Shown: piece after piece, positions 44,798-54,570 of the stretch | How the letters are laid out: every line of letters starts with the position of its first letter | Position numbering within the stretch: the stretch's first letter is position 1 | NCBI RefSeq assembly: GCF_013376045.1 | Contig: NZ_JABMJG010000004.1 | Location: 62,001 to 126,000, forward strand | Direction of reading: 5' to 3' | DNA length: 64,000 nt | Source of the DNA: Variovorax sp. SG517 | GTDB lineage: Bacteria; Pseudomonadota; Gammaproteobacteria; Burkholderiales; Burkholderiaceae_C | Position numbers and translations under genes: made by a program | Notes under the pieces: model-generated | Databases searched by the model: none | Seen by the model: only the letters and a program-made list of their open reading frames with translations | Told to the model about the DNA's origin: nothing

Positions 44798-44856
44798 AGC
44801 AATACCCGGAGTTGATTCAGGGAAGGGCATGGCTCTAGCCGCCGTACCCGGAAGAA

Positions 44857-45555
44857 CTAAACGACCAACCGATACCCCACCGCCGTCTCCGTCAGCAGAT
44901 GCTTCGGCTGCGCCGGATCGGCCTCCAGCTTCTGCCGCAGGTGCCCCATGTAGATCCGCAGGTAGTGGCTCTGGTCGGTGTACGACGGGCCCCAGACCTC
45001 GCGCAGCAGCTGGCGTTGCGTGAGCACGCGGCCCGCGTTGGCGACGAGCACCGACAGCAGGCGGTATTCGGTCGGCGTGAGGTGCACCTCGGCGCCGGCG
45101 CGGCGCACCAGGCGTGCGGAACGGTCGAGTTCGATCTCGCCGAAGCGGAAGAGCGCCTCGGGTGCCGCTTCCTCCGTGCTGCTCGCCGTGCGCGGGCGGC
45201 GCAGGTTGGCGCGCACGCGGGCCAGGAGCTCGCCGGTGCCGAAGGGCTTGGTGAGGTAGTCGTCGGCTCCGGCGTCGAGGGCGGCGATCTTGTCGGCCTC
45301 GTCGGTGCGGGCCGACAGCACGATGATCGGCACGGCCGACCAGCCGCGCACGTCGCGGATCAGCGAAACGCCGTCGCCGTCGGGCAGGCCCAGGTCGAGC
45401 ACGAGCAGGTCGGGCTGGCGCGTGCCTGCCGCGGCGAGCCCGTCGCGCAGGGTGCCGGCCTCGTGAACCACCCAGCCCTCGGCCTCGAGCGCGCCGCGAA
45501 CGAACCGGCGGATCTGCGGCTCGTCTTCGATCACGATGGCGGTGGGGGAAGGCAT
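44857..45555 (-). CDS. kdpE: Response regulator KdpE
   Basis: A 232-residue OmpR-type regulator that activates kdp when phosphorylated by KdpD. The receiver has VIEDEPQIRRFVRGAL, phospho-acceptor D54 in LLVLDLGLPDG and lysine in YLTKPFGTGELLAR; the winged helix ends HLLTETAVGYRLVV, a KdpE-type C-terminus. The ATG at 45555 lies 4 nt after the kdpD stop, so the two are coupled. It is the last gene of the kdp operon. Confidence 0.95.
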   Translation of the reverse strand: MPSPTAIVIEDEPQIRRFVRGALEAEGWVVHEAGTLRDGLAAAGTRQPDLLVLDLGLPDGDGVSLIRDVRGWSAVPIIVLSARTDEADKIAALDAGADDYLTKPFGTGELLARVRANLRRPRTASSTEEAAPEALFRFGEIELDRSARLVRRAGAEVHLTPTEYRLLSVLVANAGRVLTQRQLLREVWGPSYTDQSHYLRIYMGHLRQKLEADPAQPKHLLTETAVGYRLVV

Positions 45556-45559
45556 GGGT

Positions 45560-48301
45560 TCAGAGTTGTGCTTCAGCGGGTTCGGGCGGCTCGCGGCGTG
45601 GCAGCGTGACCGTGAATTCTGCACCGCCATCGCGCGCATTCTCGGCAGTGATCTCGCCGCCGTGTGCGCTCACCACGGCCTTGCAGATCGCCAGGCCCAG
45701 GCCAACACCCGGCGTCGCCGACTCGGCCTCGCCCCGTGTGAACTTGTCGAAGAGCTTCTGCTCGTGGCCCAGCAGCGCGGCCGGCAGGCCAGGGCCATGG
45801 TCGCGCACCGTCAGCACCAGCGCCCCGGGCTCCGCGCGCGCGCCGACCACGATGGGCGGCGCGCCGTACTTGGTGGCGTTCTCCAGCAGGTTGACCAGCA
45901 CGCGCTCGATGAGCACGGCGTCGAACTCGACCAGCGGCAGCTCGGGGTCGAGCGCGGTCTGCACCACGGTGCCGCCCAGCGAGGTGCGCGCGGCGCGGAT
46001 GGCCGAGCCCACCACCTCCTCCACCGACTGCCAGTCGCGCCGCAGGTTCACCGCGCCGCCGGCGATGCCGCTTTCGAGCCGTGCCATGTCGAGCAGGTTG
46101 CTCACCAGCGCATGCAGCTCGTGCGCTTGCGCGACGATGGCGCGCGCGGCCTCGGCACGCTCCTCGGGCGGCAGTGTCTGCAGCGACTCGGCCAGGGCGA
46201 TGAGGGCGGTGAGCGGCGTGCGCACGTCGTGCGAGATGGCGCCGAGCAGTGCGTTGCGCAGGCGCTCCGATTCCATCTCGACCACCGCCTGCTGCGCCAC
46301 CTCGACGTAGTGCACGCGCTCCAGCGCGATGGCGATCTGCCGCGCCAGCGTGTCGAGCTGCTGCGCCTGCTCGGGTATGAGCAGCCAGCGCGGCTGCGCG
46401 GGCGAGAGTGCGAGCACACCGCGCACGCGCATCGGCGCACGCAGCGGCACGTAGTGCCAGGGCTGGGCCGCGAGCGTGGCGGTGGCCAGGCCGGCGCTCT
46501 GGCCGTGGCGGAAGGCCCAGTCGGCCACCTGCGGATCGAAGCCCTGGGGCGCGCTGGCCGGCATCACGAGCTGGTCGGCCGCGTCGGTCACGAGCACCAG
46601 CGCATCGCCGCCGAAGTGGCCGCGCACGGCTGCCGTGCCGAGCGCGACCACCTGCGAGGCCTCCAGCGCGGCCGACAGCTCGCGGGTGAGCTCGAACAGC
46701 GATCGCGCGCGCCGCTCGCGGCTGGTCGACACGCCCGCCGCGAAGCGCAGCCCGGCCGTGAGCTGCCCCACCAGCAGGCCGACGCCGAGCATGATCGCGA
46801 AGGTCAGCACGTACTGCACGTCGCTCACCGCGAACGACAGGCGCGGCGGCACGAAGAAATAGTCGAAGGCCGCGACGTTGAGCAGGGCCGCCAGCGCCGA
46901 AGGCCCGCGCCCGAAGCGCATCGCCACGCCCACCACGCCGAGCAGGAACAGCATGACGATGTTCGACAGCTCCAGCACGCTGGCCAGCGGCGTGCACAGC
47001 AGCGTGAGTGCGATGCTGGTGGCCGCTGCCCACGCGTAGCCGGGCCAATGGATGGGGGCCTTCTCGTGGTCGTCGCTGTCGACGAGCGCGCCCTGAAGCG
47101 AGGTGCGCGACAGGCGGCGCGCACTGTCGGCGGGCGCGACTTCCATGATGTCGAGCGCCGGCGCGCGTAGCGCCAATGCGCGCGCGAGCGGCACCGCCCT
47201 CGCGGGCCACCAGCGCCGCCAGCCTGTCTCGGGCTGCGAGCGCCCCAGCACCAGCGTCGCGCAGTTCAGGCGCCTCGCCTGTTCGGCCAGCTGCTCGGCG
47301 ACGTCGGAGCCGGTGAGCACCGCCGTGGCCGCGCCCAGTTCTTCGGCGAGCTTGAGCACCGCGAGGATGCGGTCGCGCTCGGCGGCGGCCAGCCGCTGCA
47401 GCCGCGGCGTCTCGACGTAGACCGCATGCCAGCGCACGTTGAGCTGACCTGCGAGCCGCGCCGCCGTACGCACGGTCTGCGCCGCGCCTTCGTGCGGGCC
47501 GACGCAAGCGAGGATCGCACCCGAGGTGTTCCAGGCCTGCAGATCGCGCCCGCTTCCGACCGCGCCCGATTGCTCCACGCGCCAGCCGCGCACGTCGTCT
47601 TCCACGTGCTCGGCGGTGCGCCGCAGTGCGATCTCGCGCAGCGCGATGAGGTTGCCCTTGCGGAAGAAGTTCTGCGCCGCGCGCTCGGCCTGCTGCGGCA
47701 GGTAGACCTTGCCGGCGGCGAGCCGGGCCGTCAGTTCGTCGGGCGTGACATCGACCAGCACCACCTCGTCGGCCTCGTCGAGCACGGTGTCGGGCACGGT
47801 CTCGTGCACGCGCACGCCGGTGATGGCGCCGACCGTGCCGTTGAGGCTTTCGAGATGCTGCACGTTGAGCGCCGACCAAACCTCGATGCCGGCGGCCAGC
47901 AGCTCCTGCACGTCCTGCCAGCGCTTGGCGTGGCGCGAGCCCGGGGCGTTGGTGTGGGCCAGCTCGTCGACCAGCAGCACGGCGGGCTTGCGCTCGAGCG
48001 CCGTGTCGAGGTCGAACTCGGCCAGCGTGCGGCCGCGGTAGGCGATCTCGCGCAGCGGCAGCGCATCGAGCCCCGCAAGCAGCGCGGCGGTCTCGCTGCG
48101 GCCGTGGGTCTCGACCACGCCGATCAGCACGTCGCGCCCCGCGGCCCGCTCGCGCTGCGCCGCGCTGAGCATCGCCCATGTCTTGCCGACGCCCGCGCTG
48201 GCGCCGAAGTAGATGCGCAGCTTGCCGCGCTGTGCACGCGCCTCGTCGCTGCGCAGCTGCGCGAGCAGCGCGTCGGGGTCGGGGCGGAGCACTTCGTTCA
48301 T
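45560..48301 (-). CDS. kdpD: Osmosensitive K+ sensor histidine kinase KdpD
   Basis: A 913-residue sensor kinase. The N-terminal KdpD domain has Walker A GASAGVGKTWAML and ELAHTNAPGSRHAKRWQDV, followed by a universal-stress-like domain (LNCATLVLGRSQPETGW). Four membrane helices then occur around LALTLLCTPLASVLELSN and TFAIMLGVGLLVGQL, followed by a GAF-like region, HisKA with GAISHDVRTPLTALIALA, and ATPase boxes NLLENATKYG and RDHGPGLPAAL. It controls K+ uptake through KdpE. I prefer ATG 48301; a GTG at 48310 would add three residues. Confidence 0.96.
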   Translation of the reverse strand: MNEVLRPDPDALLAQLRSDEARAQRGKLRIYFGASAGVGKTWAMLSAAQRERAAGRDVLIGVVETHGRSETAALLAGLDALPLREIAYRGRTLAEFDLDTALERKPAVLLVDELAHTNAPGSRHAKRWQDVQELLAAGIEVWSALNVQHLESLNGTVGAITGVRVHETVPDTVLDEADEVVLVDVTPDELTARLAAGKVYLPQQAERAAQNFFRKGNLIALREIALRRTAEHVEDDVRGWRVEQSGAVGSGRDLQAWNTSGAILACVGPHEGAAQTVRTAARLAGQLNVRWHAVYVETPRLQRLAAAERDRILAVLKLAEELGAATAVLTGSDVAEQLAEQARRLNCATLVLGRSQPETGWRRWWPARAVPLARALALRAPALDIMEVAPADSARRLSRTSLQGALVDSDDHEKAPIHWPGYAWAAATSIALTLLCTPLASVLELSNIVMLFLLGVVGVAMRFGRGPSALAALLNVAAFDYFFVPPRLSFAVSDVQYVLTFAIMLGVGLLVGQLTAGLRFAAGVSTSRERRARSLFELTRELSAALEASQVVALGTAAVRGHFGGDALVLVTDAADQLVMPASAPQGFDPQVADWAFRHGQSAGLATATLAAQPWHYVPLRAPMRVRGVLALSPAQPRWLLIPEQAQQLDTLARQIAIALERVHYVEVAQQAVVEMESERLRNALLGAISHDVRTPLTALIALAESLQTLPPEERAEAARAIVAQAHELHALVSNLLDMARLESGIAGGAVNLRRDWQSVEEVVGSAIRAARTSLGGTVVQTALDPELPLVEFDAVLIERVLVNLLENATKYGAPPIVVGARAEPGALVLTVRDHGPGLPAALLGHEQKLFDKFTRGEAESATPGVGLGLAICKAVVSAHGGEITAENARDGGAEFTVTLPRREPPEPAEAQL

Positions 48302-48313
48302 CGGCGGCACAGG

Positions 48314-48445
48314 TTAGCGTATCGGGCGGTCCTTGCGGCGGCCTGCATGGCGCCGCGCGGTGCGCGACAGCACCCACCACGCGAAGCCCAGCGGCACGAA
48401 GAGCGCCGCCATGGCCAGCAGCGCCATCAGCAGGTCAGTGACCAT
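48314..48445 (-). CDS. 43-residue membrane microprotein in the kdp operon
   Basis: A short frame of 43 codons plus stop, not expected in a standard kdp operon. Residues 4-27 form one hydrophobic helix (LLMALLAMAALFVPLGFAWW) followed by a strongly basic tail (RTARRHAGRRKDRPIR), the layout of a single-span inner-membrane peptide with a cytoplasmic tail. The ATG overlaps the end of the preceding gene by 11 nt, and the stop lies 12 nt before the kdpD start. Coding status rests on position and composition only. Confidence 0.5.
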   Translation of the reverse strand: MVTDLLMALLAMAALFVPLGFAWWVLSRTARRHAGRRKDRPIR

Positions 48446-48749
48446 GGCGCAGGCCGCAGCGCGCGAGGTGCTCGCGCCAGCTCACGAGCCGGCCGATCTC
48501 GCCCGAGGGCACGCATTCGACCAGCCGGTGCAGCACGTCGGCGTAGCGGGCAAGAGGCAGGCGGATCATCAGGCGCACGCAGGGCGCGTCGCTCTCCTGC
48601 GAGCTGCAGGCATGCAGCAGCGGCTCGCAGCGCACCACGCCGGCCTCGGGGCAGCCGGCGATGCTGCGGCGCACGCGCAGGGCGTCGGCGCAGCAGACCG
48701 TGACGTCGAGCACATGGAACGGGCTGTCGTTGCTCTTGCCGGTGATCAT
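48435..48749 (-). CDS. Small ferredoxin-like/ACT-like protein in the kdp operon
   Basis: A 104-residue protein between kdpC and kdpD (start 48749; a longer start at 48803 would give 122). Its order of predicted elements, FHVLDVTVCC, ADALRVRRSIAGC, VVRCEPLL, CVRLMIRLP, ARYADVLHRLVECV, IGRLVSW, reads as beta-alpha-beta-beta-alpha-beta, the fold of ACT and PII-like sensor domains. It has seven cysteines, unusual for a cytoplasmic protein. I do not recognise a family. Its position suggests a regulator of Kdp transport or of KdpD; that is inference. Confidence 0.62.
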   Translation of the reverse strand: MITGKSNDSPFHVLDVTVCCADALRVRRSIAGCPEAGVVRCEPLLHACSSQESDAPCVRLMIRLPLARYADVLHRLVECVPSGEIGRLVSWREHLARCGLRHGH

Positions 48750-48816
48750 GGAAGCGCGCGTTCTCGGCGCACCGGGGTGTTCTCGATAGGCGGCATAGGC
48801 CATGGCTTGTTTCTCC

Positions 48817-49455
48817 TCAACGCGGTGTCGAAGGACTGAATGAACCGGAGGCGGCGTCCAGCGCGATGTTCAGCGCCAGCACGTTGACGCGCGACTCGCC
48901 CAGGAAGCCCAGCAGGGGCTGCTGCGTGTTTTTGTCGATCAGCGACTGCACCTGCGCGAGCGGCATGCCGCGCACGCGTGCCACGCGCGCCGCCTGGTAC
49001 TGCGCGGCGGCGGGGCTGATGTCGGGGTCGAGTCCGCTGGCCGAGGCCGTGACCAGGTCGACCGGCACCGGCGCCGTGTTGTCCGGGTCGGCCGCGCGCA
49101 GCGCTTCCACGCGCGCCTTCACCGCATCGGTGAGCGCCGGGTTGAGCGGGCCCTGGTTCGAGCCGCCCGAGGCGCTCGCGTTGTAGGGCTGCGGCGCGGT
49201 GGCCGAAGGCCGTCCCCAGAAGTGCTTCGGATCGCTGAAGTTCTGGCCGATGAGCTTCGAGCCCACCGTGGTGCCGTCGATCACGATCAGGCTGCCGGCC
49301 GCCTGCGCGGGAAACGCCGCCTTCGCGGCGCCGGTGACGGCCATCGGGTAGATCAGGCCGGTGAGCGCGCTCAGCAGCACGAAGAGCACGAGCGCAGGGC
49401 GGACGATGCCGCCCTCGCTGCCATTGCCTTGGACATTGACGGTGTTGTTGTTCAT
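48817..49455 (-). CDS. kdpC: Potassium-transporting ATPase subunit KdpC
   Basis: A 212-residue subunit with one N-terminal membrane helix ([20 protein letters not shown]) and a large periplasmic part. It has the family landmarks [27 protein letters not shown] and [19 protein letters not shown]. KdpC stabilises the complex and helps the ATPase. An N-terminal Asn-rich extension of about 15 residues is present. It follows kdpB by 13 nt. Confidence 0.96.
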   Translation of the reverse strand: MNNNTVNVQGNGSEGGIVRPALVLFVLLSALTGLIYPMAVTGAAKAAFPAQAAGSLIVIDGTTVGSKLIGQNFSDPKHFWGRPSATAPQPYNASASGGSNQGPLNPALTDAVKARVEALRAADPDNTAPVPVDLVTASASGLDPDISPAAAQYQAARVARVRGMPLAQVQSLIDKNTQQPLLGFLGESRVNVLALNIALDAASGSFSPSTPR

Positions 49456-49468
49456 GACTGATTACTCC

Positions 49469-51568
49469 TCAGACGAGATGCACGGCGACCAGCAGCCAGT
49501 CGATCAGCTTGATGCCTATGAAGGGCACCAGCAGGCCGCCCAGCCCATAGATGGCAAGGTTGCGGCGCAGCAGTGCGGCGGCGCCCACCGGCCGGTAGCG
49601 CACACCCTTGAGCGCCAGCGGGATCAGGAACACGATCACCAGCGCATTGAAGATCACCGCGCTCAGGATGGCCGACGACGGGCTCGCCAGCCGCATCACG
49701 TTGAGCGCGCCCAGCTGCGGGTAGGTCGAGATGAAGATCGCCGGGATGATGGCGAAGTACTTCGCCACGTCGTTCGCGATCGAGAAGGTGGTGAGAGAGC
49801 CGCGCGTCATCAAGAGCGCCTTGCCGGTCTCCACCACTTCCAGCAGCTTGGTCGGGTTGGAGTCGAGGTCGACCATGTTGCCGGCTTCCTTGGCGGCCTG
49901 CGTACCGCTGCCCATGGCCACGGCCACGTCGGCCTGCGCGAGCGCGGGGGCGTCGTTGGTGCCGTCACCGGTCATCGCCACCAGGCGGCCTTCGGACTGG
50001 TACTGGCGGATCAGCGCGAGCTTGTCCTCGGGCGTGGCCTCGGCCAGGAAGTCGTCCACGCCGGCCTCGGCGGCGATGGCCGCCGCGGTGAGCTTGTTGT
50101 CGCCGGTGATCATCACCGTCTTGATGCCCATGCGGCGCAATTCGGCGAAGCGCTCCTTGATGTCGGTCTTGACGATGTCCTTGAGCTCGACGATGCCCAG
50201 CACGCGGTTGCCCTCGGCCACCGCCAGCGGCGTGCTGCCGCGCCGCGCCGCCTCCTCGGCGGCGCGCAGCACCTCGGGCGCGGCCGTGCCGCCGATGGCC
50301 TCGACGTGCCGGCGCACCGCGTCGACCGCACCCTTGCGCAGCAGCACCAGGTCGGTGTCCAGGCTGTTGGGTGCGGCCGGCAGGTCGGCGCCGCTCATGC
50401 GCGTCTGCGCGGTGAAGGCGACGAAGCGGGCGCCCTCCACCGGCGTCGGCTCCAGGCCTTCGCGGCGCGCGAGCTCGACGATGCTGCGGCCCTCGGGCGT
50501 CTCGTCGGCGAGCGAGGCGATCATCGCGGCGCGCGCGAGGCGCGCCTTGGTCACGCCCGGCGCGGGCAGGAAGGCGCTGGCCTGGCGGTTGCCGTGCGTG
50601 ATGGTGCCGGTCTTGTCGAGCAGCAGCACGTCGACGTCGCCGGCGGCTTCGACCGCGCGGCCCGAGGTGGCGATCACGTTGGCCTGCATCATGCGGCTCA
50701 TGCCGGCCACGCCCACGGCCGACAGCAGGCCGCCGATGGTGGTCGGGATCAGGCACACCAGCAGCGCGACCAGCGCGGTGAGCGACACCACCGTGCCCGC
50801 ACCCGCGGCCTCCACGCTGAAGATGGAGAACGGCAGCAGCGTGACCGTGACCACCAGGAACACGATGGTCAGCGCAACCAGCAGGATGGTCAGCGCGATC
50901 TCGTTGGGCGTCTTCTGGCGCTTGGCGGCCTCGACCATGCCGATCATCCGGTCGAGGAACGATTCGCCCGGGTTCACCGAGATGCGCACCACCAGCCAGT
51001 CGGACAGCACGCGGGTGCCGCCGGTCACGGCCGAGAAGTCGCCGCCCGATTCGCGCACCACGGGTGCCGATTCGCCGGTGATGGCGCTCTCGTCGACCGA
51101 GGCCACGCCTTCGATGACTTCGCCGTCGAGCGGGATCACGTCGCCGGTTTCCACAAGCACCACGTCGCCCTTGCGCAGGTTCGGTGCCTGCTCAGGGAGC
51201 CACTGGGCACCGTGATGCGGCTCCTGCAGCTTCTTGGCCCAGGTGTCCTTGCGCAGGCCGCGCAGCGAGGCGGCCTGCGCCTTGCTGCGGCCTTCGGCGA
51301 GCGCCTCGGCGAAGTTGGCGAAGAGCACCGTGAACCACAGCCAGATGGTCACGGCCAGCACGAAGGCGGGCTTCATGCCGGTGTCGCCCGGGAAGCTCAG
51401 CGCATGCACCCAGAGCACCGTCGTGAGGATGCTCCCGATGTAGACGATGAACATCACCGGGTTGCGCCACTGGGTGCGCGGGTTGAGCTTGGCGAAGGCG
51501 GCCCACAGCGCGGGCCTGACCAGCGCCGCATCGAAGAGCGAGAGAGAGGTTTTTGTATTGGCGGTCAT
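49469..51568 (-). CDS. kdpB: Potassium-transporting P-type ATPase KdpB
   Basis: The ATPase subunit of the Kdp K+ pump, 699 residues. The phosphorylated aspartate is in [14 protein letters not shown], the actuator has ITGESAPV, the phosphorylation/nucleotide domains include [20 protein letters not shown], and the membrane helices are in the usual P1A order. It hydrolyses ATP to drive K+ through KdpA in the inner membrane. It lies 13 nt from its neighbours on both sides, so the operon is tightly packed. Confidence 0.98.
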   Translation of the reverse strand: MTANTKTSLSLFDAALVRPALWAAFAKLNPRTQWRNPVMFIVYIGSILTTVLWVHALSFPGDTGMKPAFVLAVTIWLWFTVLFANFAEALAEGRSKAQAASLRGLRKDTWAKKLQEPHHGAQWLPEQAPNLRKGDVVLVETGDVIPLDGEVIEGVASVDESAITGESAPVVRESGGDFSAVTGGTRVLSDWLVVRISVNPGESFLDRMIGMVEAAKRQKTPNEIALTILLVALTIVFLVVTVTLLPFSIFSVEAAGAGTVVSLTALVALLVCLIPTTIGGLLSAVGVAGMSRMMQANVIATSGRAVEAAGDVDVLLLDKTGTITHGNRQASAFLPAPGVTKARLARAAMIASLADETPEGRSIVELARREGLEPTPVEGARFVAFTAQTRMSGADLPAAPNSLDTDLVLLRKGAVDAVRRHVEAIGGTAAPEVLRAAEEAARRGSTPLAVAEGNRVLGIVELKDIVKTDIKERFAELRRMGIKTVMITGDNKLTAAAIAAEAGVDDFLAEATPEDKLALIRQYQSEGRLVAMTGDGTNDAPALAQADVAVAMGSGTQAAKEAGNMVDLDSNPTKLLEVVETGKALLMTRGSLTTFSIANDVAKYFAIIPAIFISTYPQLGALNVMRLASPSSAILSAVIFNALVIVFLIPLALKGVRYRPVGAAALLRRNLAIYGLGGLLVPFIGIKLIDWLLVAVHLV

Positions 51569-51581
51569 GGTGCGCTCCTTC

Positions 51582-53381
51582 TCATTTCCAGAGCACGAGG
51601 TGCTCGACGATCGGGCCCAGGGCCAGCGCCGGCACGTAGTTGAGCAGGCCGACCAGCAGCACCGTGCCGATCAGCAACGAGACGAACAGCGGGCCGTGCG
51701 TGGGCAGCGTTCCGCTGGTCACGGGCAGGCGCTTCTTGGCGGCCAGCGCGCCAGCCACGGCCAGCACCGGCACGATCATCGCGAAGCGGCCGAGCCACAT
51801 GGCGAGCGCGAGCAGGCCGTTGTAGAAGGGCGTGTTGGCCGACAGGCCCGCGAAAGCGCTGCCGTTGTTATTGGCGGCCGAGGTCAGCGCGTACAGGATC
51901 TCCGAGAAGCCGTGCGCGCCGGGGTTGGCGATGCCGGCCTTGCCCGCGGCCGCGATCACCGCCACCGCGGTGCCGGCCAGCACCAGGATCGGCGTGACCA
52001 GGATGGCGATGGAGATCAGCTTCATCTCGCGCACCTCGATCTTCTTGCCGAGGTACTCGGGCGTGCGGCCGATCATCAGGCCGGCGATGAACACCGCGAG
52101 CATCGCGAAGATCAGCATGCCGTACAGGCCCGAGCCCACGCCGCCGAAGACCACCTCGCCGAGCTGCATCAGCACCAGCGGCACCATGCCGCCGATCGGG
52201 GTGAGCGAGTCGTGCATGCCGTTGACCGCACCGCACGAGGCGGCCGTGGTGATGGCGGCGAAGAGCGAGGAGGCGTCGATGCCGAAGCGCACCTCCTTGC
52301 CTTCCATGTTGCCGCCGGCCTGCAGCGCGCCGTGCATCTGGTCGACGCCCAGCGGGGTCAGCAGCGGGTTGCCGGCCTGCTCGGCGGGCGTGATGACGAT
52401 GACCGCGACGACGAACATCACCGTCATCGCCGCGAGCACGGCCCATCCCTGGCGCATGTCGCCCACCACATGCCCGAAGGTGAAGCACAGCGCGGCCGGG
52501 ATCAGGAAGATCGCGATCATCTGCAGCAGGTTCACCAGCGCCGTCGGGTTCTCGTACGGATGCGCCGAGTTGGCGTTGAAGAAGCCGCCGCCGTTGGTGC
52601 CCACCATCTTGATGGCTTCCTGCGAGGCGACCGGGCCCATGGCGAGCGTCTGCGTCCTGGTGGTGGCGTCTTCCATCACCGGCTGGCCCTTTTCGTCCTT
52701 CAAAGGCTGGCCGTCGGCGCCGTTCTTCGGCTGCTGGAAGGCGGTGGTCTCGAGCGTGCTCGCTTCCTTGTAGGCGTCGAAGTTCTGGATCACGCCCTGG
52801 CCCGCGAAGACCACGGCCAGGACGAAGGAGATCGGCACCAGCACCCACAGCGTGACGCGCGTGATGTCGGCCCAGAAGTTGCCCACCAGCCCCTTGCCGT
52901 CGCCGCGGCGGGCGAAGCCCCGCACGAGCGCGAAGGCCACCGCGATGCCGGTGGCGGCGGAGAAGAAGTTCTGCACCGTGAGACCCAGCATCTGCGTGAG
53001 ATAGCTCATGGTCGACTCGCCCGCATAGCCCTGCCAGTTGGTGTTGGAGACGAAGCTCACCGCGGTGTTGAAGGCCGAGTCGGGCGACACGGCCGCCATG
53101 CCTGCAGGGTTGAGCGGCAGCCAGGCCTGCAGGCGCTGCAGTGCATAGACGAAGATCGCGCCGATGGCATTGAAGGCCAGCAGCGCGAAGGCATAGCGCA
53201 GCCAGTGCATCGACTGCTCGGGCCTCGTGCCCGAGAGCCTGTAGAGCGGCGCCTCGACGCGCTGCATCCAGCGCGGCACGCGCTCGTTGCACAGCGCGGC
53301 AAGGAACTTGCCCACCGGCCATGCGAGCAGGCCCAGCAGCACCAGGAAAAGGGCCAGCAGGCCCCAGGCGGAGGAAGTCAT
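51582..53381 (-). CDS. kdpA: Potassium-transporting ATPase, channel subunit KdpA
   Basis: The K+-binding and channel subunit, 599 residues with ten membrane helices. Selectivity-filter-type loops are visible ([80 protein letters not shown]), one per repeat of the MPM fold. It is homologous to the Trk/Ktr K+ transporters. Its start lies just after the kdpF stop with a 3-nt overlap window, so kdpF and kdpA are coupled. Confidence 0.98.
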   Translation of the reverse strand: MTSSAWGLLALFLVLLGLLAWPVGKFLAALCNERVPRWMQRVEAPLYRLSGTRPEQSMHWLRYAFALLAFNAIGAIFVYALQRLQAWLPLNPAGMAAVSPDSAFNTAVSFVSNTNWQGYAGESTMSYLTQMLGLTVQNFFSAATGIAVAFALVRGFARRGDGKGLVGNFWADITRVTLWVLVPISFVLAVVFAGQGVIQNFDAYKEASTLETTAFQQPKNGADGQPLKDEKGQPVMEDATTRTQTLAMGPVASQEAIKMVGTNGGGFFNANSAHPYENPTALVNLLQMIAIFLIPAALCFTFGHVVGDMRQGWAVLAAMTVMFVVAVIVITPAEQAGNPLLTPLGVDQMHGALQAGGNMEGKEVRFGIDASSLFAAITTAASCGAVNGMHDSLTPIGGMVPLVLMQLGEVVFGGVGSGLYGMLIFAMLAVFIAGLMIGRTPEYLGKKIEVREMKLISIAILVTPILVLAGTAVAVIAAAGKAGIANPGAHGFSEILYALTSAANNNGSAFAGLSANTPFYNGLLALAMWLGRFAMIVPVLAVAGALAAKKRLPVTSGTLPTHGPLFVSLLIGTVLLVGLLNYVPALALGPIVEHLVLWK

Positions 53382-53382
53382 T

Positions 53383-53481
53383 TCAGAATTCCTCCGCGCA
53401 GATCAGCGCGAACACCAGGTACGCGAAGAGAACCACGGCGATCAGCGCGCCGAAGCCATAGAGAACTTCGAGGCTGATCAC
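53383..53481 (-). CDS. kdpF: Kdp complex small subunit KdpF
   Basis: A 32-residue single-helix membrane peptide ([20 protein letters not shown]). KdpF stabilises the KdpABC complex. It starts with GTG at 53481, overlapping the TGA of the upstream small gene (GTGA), and ends just before kdpA. Length and composition match KdpF of other bacteria (about 29 residues). Confidence 0.9.
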   Translation of the reverse strand: MISLEVLYGFGALIAVVLFAYLVFALICAEEF

Positions 53482-53615
53482 GACGCGGCTCCATCGGCGG
53501 CATTCGACGCCTTGCTCGACGGGTTCTTCGGCGCATCGAGCCTGTCCAGCCCGACCACCATGGCCCCCACCACGGCCCACAGCGCCAGCAAGGCGCCCAT
53601 CCAGACGATGTCCAT
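53478..53615 (-). CDS. 45-residue membrane microprotein, first gene of the kdp operon
   Basis: A 45-codon frame upstream of kdpF with a good AGGAG site six to seven nt before the ATG. It has one hydrophobic helix (MGALLALWAVVGAMVVGL) and a polar tail rich in Ser/Asn/Ala. Its TGA overlaps the kdpF GTG by four bases, so translation is coupled. No family is recognised and no standard Kdp subunit fits. It may be an extra accessory peptide of the pump. Confidence 0.65.
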   Translation of the reverse strand: MDIVWMGALLALWAVVGAMVVGLDRLDAPKNPSSKASNAADGAAS

Positions 53616-53697
53616 ACATCACTCCTGCAAACGAGAAAAGATGGGAGTCAGTCTCGGCAGTCGGGCGTCAAAACGGGGGAAAGAGTGATGGGGTGGG

Positions 53698-53714
53698 CGT
53701 AAAGAAAGCGTAAA
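53698..53714 (-). promoter_or_regulatory. KdpE-like binding box upstream of the kdp operon
   Basis: On the minus strand the sequence reads TTTACGCTTTCTTTACG: two TTTACG half-sites in direct repeat, one helical turn apart (11 bp). It closely resembles the T-rich direct repeat bound by KdpE upstream of E. coli kdpFABC. It lies 83 nt before the first gene of this operon. The match is by eye from memory of the E. coli site. Confidence 0.6.
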
Positions 53715-53795
53715 AACGCGAATGCCCTGCTCAAATGGCCCCGGCTTGCGAGGGCCATTGCCCGGCCCCATCGACAGTCGGTCTCCGGCGTCAAA

Positions 53796-53819
53796 TAATC
53801 AAAGCACTTTGCTTGATTA
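53796..53819. promoter_or_regulatory. Operator-like inverted repeat before the SufR-like regulator
   Basis: Perfect arms TAATCAA and TTGATTA lie around a 10-bp spacer, which itself contains GCA/TGC. It is centred about 26 nt upstream of the regulator's ATG, overlapping the expected promoter, and is strikingly AT-rich in a GC-rich genome. Autoregulation by the adjacent gene is the simplest reading. Confidence 0.6.
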
Positions 53820-53833
53820 ATAATGAACCTGCG

Positions 53834-54532
53834 ATGAACAAGCAACCCCAAGGCCTGCTCCCGGATGCTGCTGCCAGGCCCACCTGGATGCCGCACCAGC
53901 CGGCAGACCGCATCCTCTCGACGCTCAAGACGCGCGGCGCGCTCGGCATTCCCGACATCGCCAAGGTGCTGAACGTCACGGTGGAAGCGGTGCGACAGCA
54001 GATGGCCAAGCTGGAGGCAGAAGGGCTGGTCGACTCCGAAAGCCGCTCCAGCGGCCGGGGCCGGCCCACGCAGATCTGGCGCCTCACCGGAGAGGGCCAC
54101 AAGCGCTTTCCCGATACGCACGCCGAGATGACGGTGCAGATGATCAGCGCGGTCATCAGCGTGTTCGGGCAGAAGGGCATGGACCAGCTCATCGGGGCGC
54201 GCGAGGCGACGATGCGTGCCAACTACACCGAGGCCATGCGCGGCGCGCGCAGCCTGAAGACACGGCTGGAGCGGCTGGCCGAGATCCGCAGCCGCGAGGG
54301 CTACATGGCCGAGTTCCGACCCGATGAGGAAGGCGATGGATTTCTCTTCATCGAGAACCACTGCCCCATCTGCACCGCCGCGCAGGCCTGCACCGGCTTC
54401 TGCCGCAGCGAGCTGCAGCTGTTCGACGAAGTGCTGGGCCCCGACGTGAACGTGAGCCGCGTCGAGCACGTGCTCGCGGGCGCGCGGCGCTGCGCCTACC
54501 GGATCGAACCCAAGGCCAGGGCGAACGCCTGA
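53834..54532 (+). CDS. Iron-sulfur-type (SufR-like) winged-helix regulator
   Basis: A 232-residue regulator with an N-terminal winged helix ([20 protein letters not shown], then [16 protein letters not shown] and [11 protein letters not shown]) and a C-terminal cysteine set: C177, C180, C186, C190 in [16 protein letters not shown] and C220 in ARRCAYRI. This pattern matches the SufR/COG2345 family, where cysteines hold a [4Fe-4S] cluster. It lies 38 nt upstream of sodB, so control of an iron superoxide dismutase by an Fe-S sensor is likely. Confidence 0.85.
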   Translation: MNKQPQGLLPDAAARPTWMPHQPADRILSTLKTRGALGIPDIAKVLNVTVEAVRQQMAKLEAEGLVDSESRSSGRGRPTQIWRLTGEGHKRFPDTHAEMTVQMISAVISVFGQKGMDQLIGAREATMRANYTEAMRGARSLKTRLERLAEIRSREGYMAEFRPDEEGDGFLFIENHCPICTAAQACTGFCRSELQLFDEVLGPDVNVSRVEHVLAGARRCAYRIEPKARANA

Positions 54533-54570
54533 GCCCCTTTTCTTTTTTCAACCACCACGAGGAAATCACG

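Noticed and set aside
45573..48380. A 935-codon frame parallel to kdpD in another phase
   Set aside because: It is Arg/Ala-rich without motifs, whereas the kdpD frame carries all KdpD domains.
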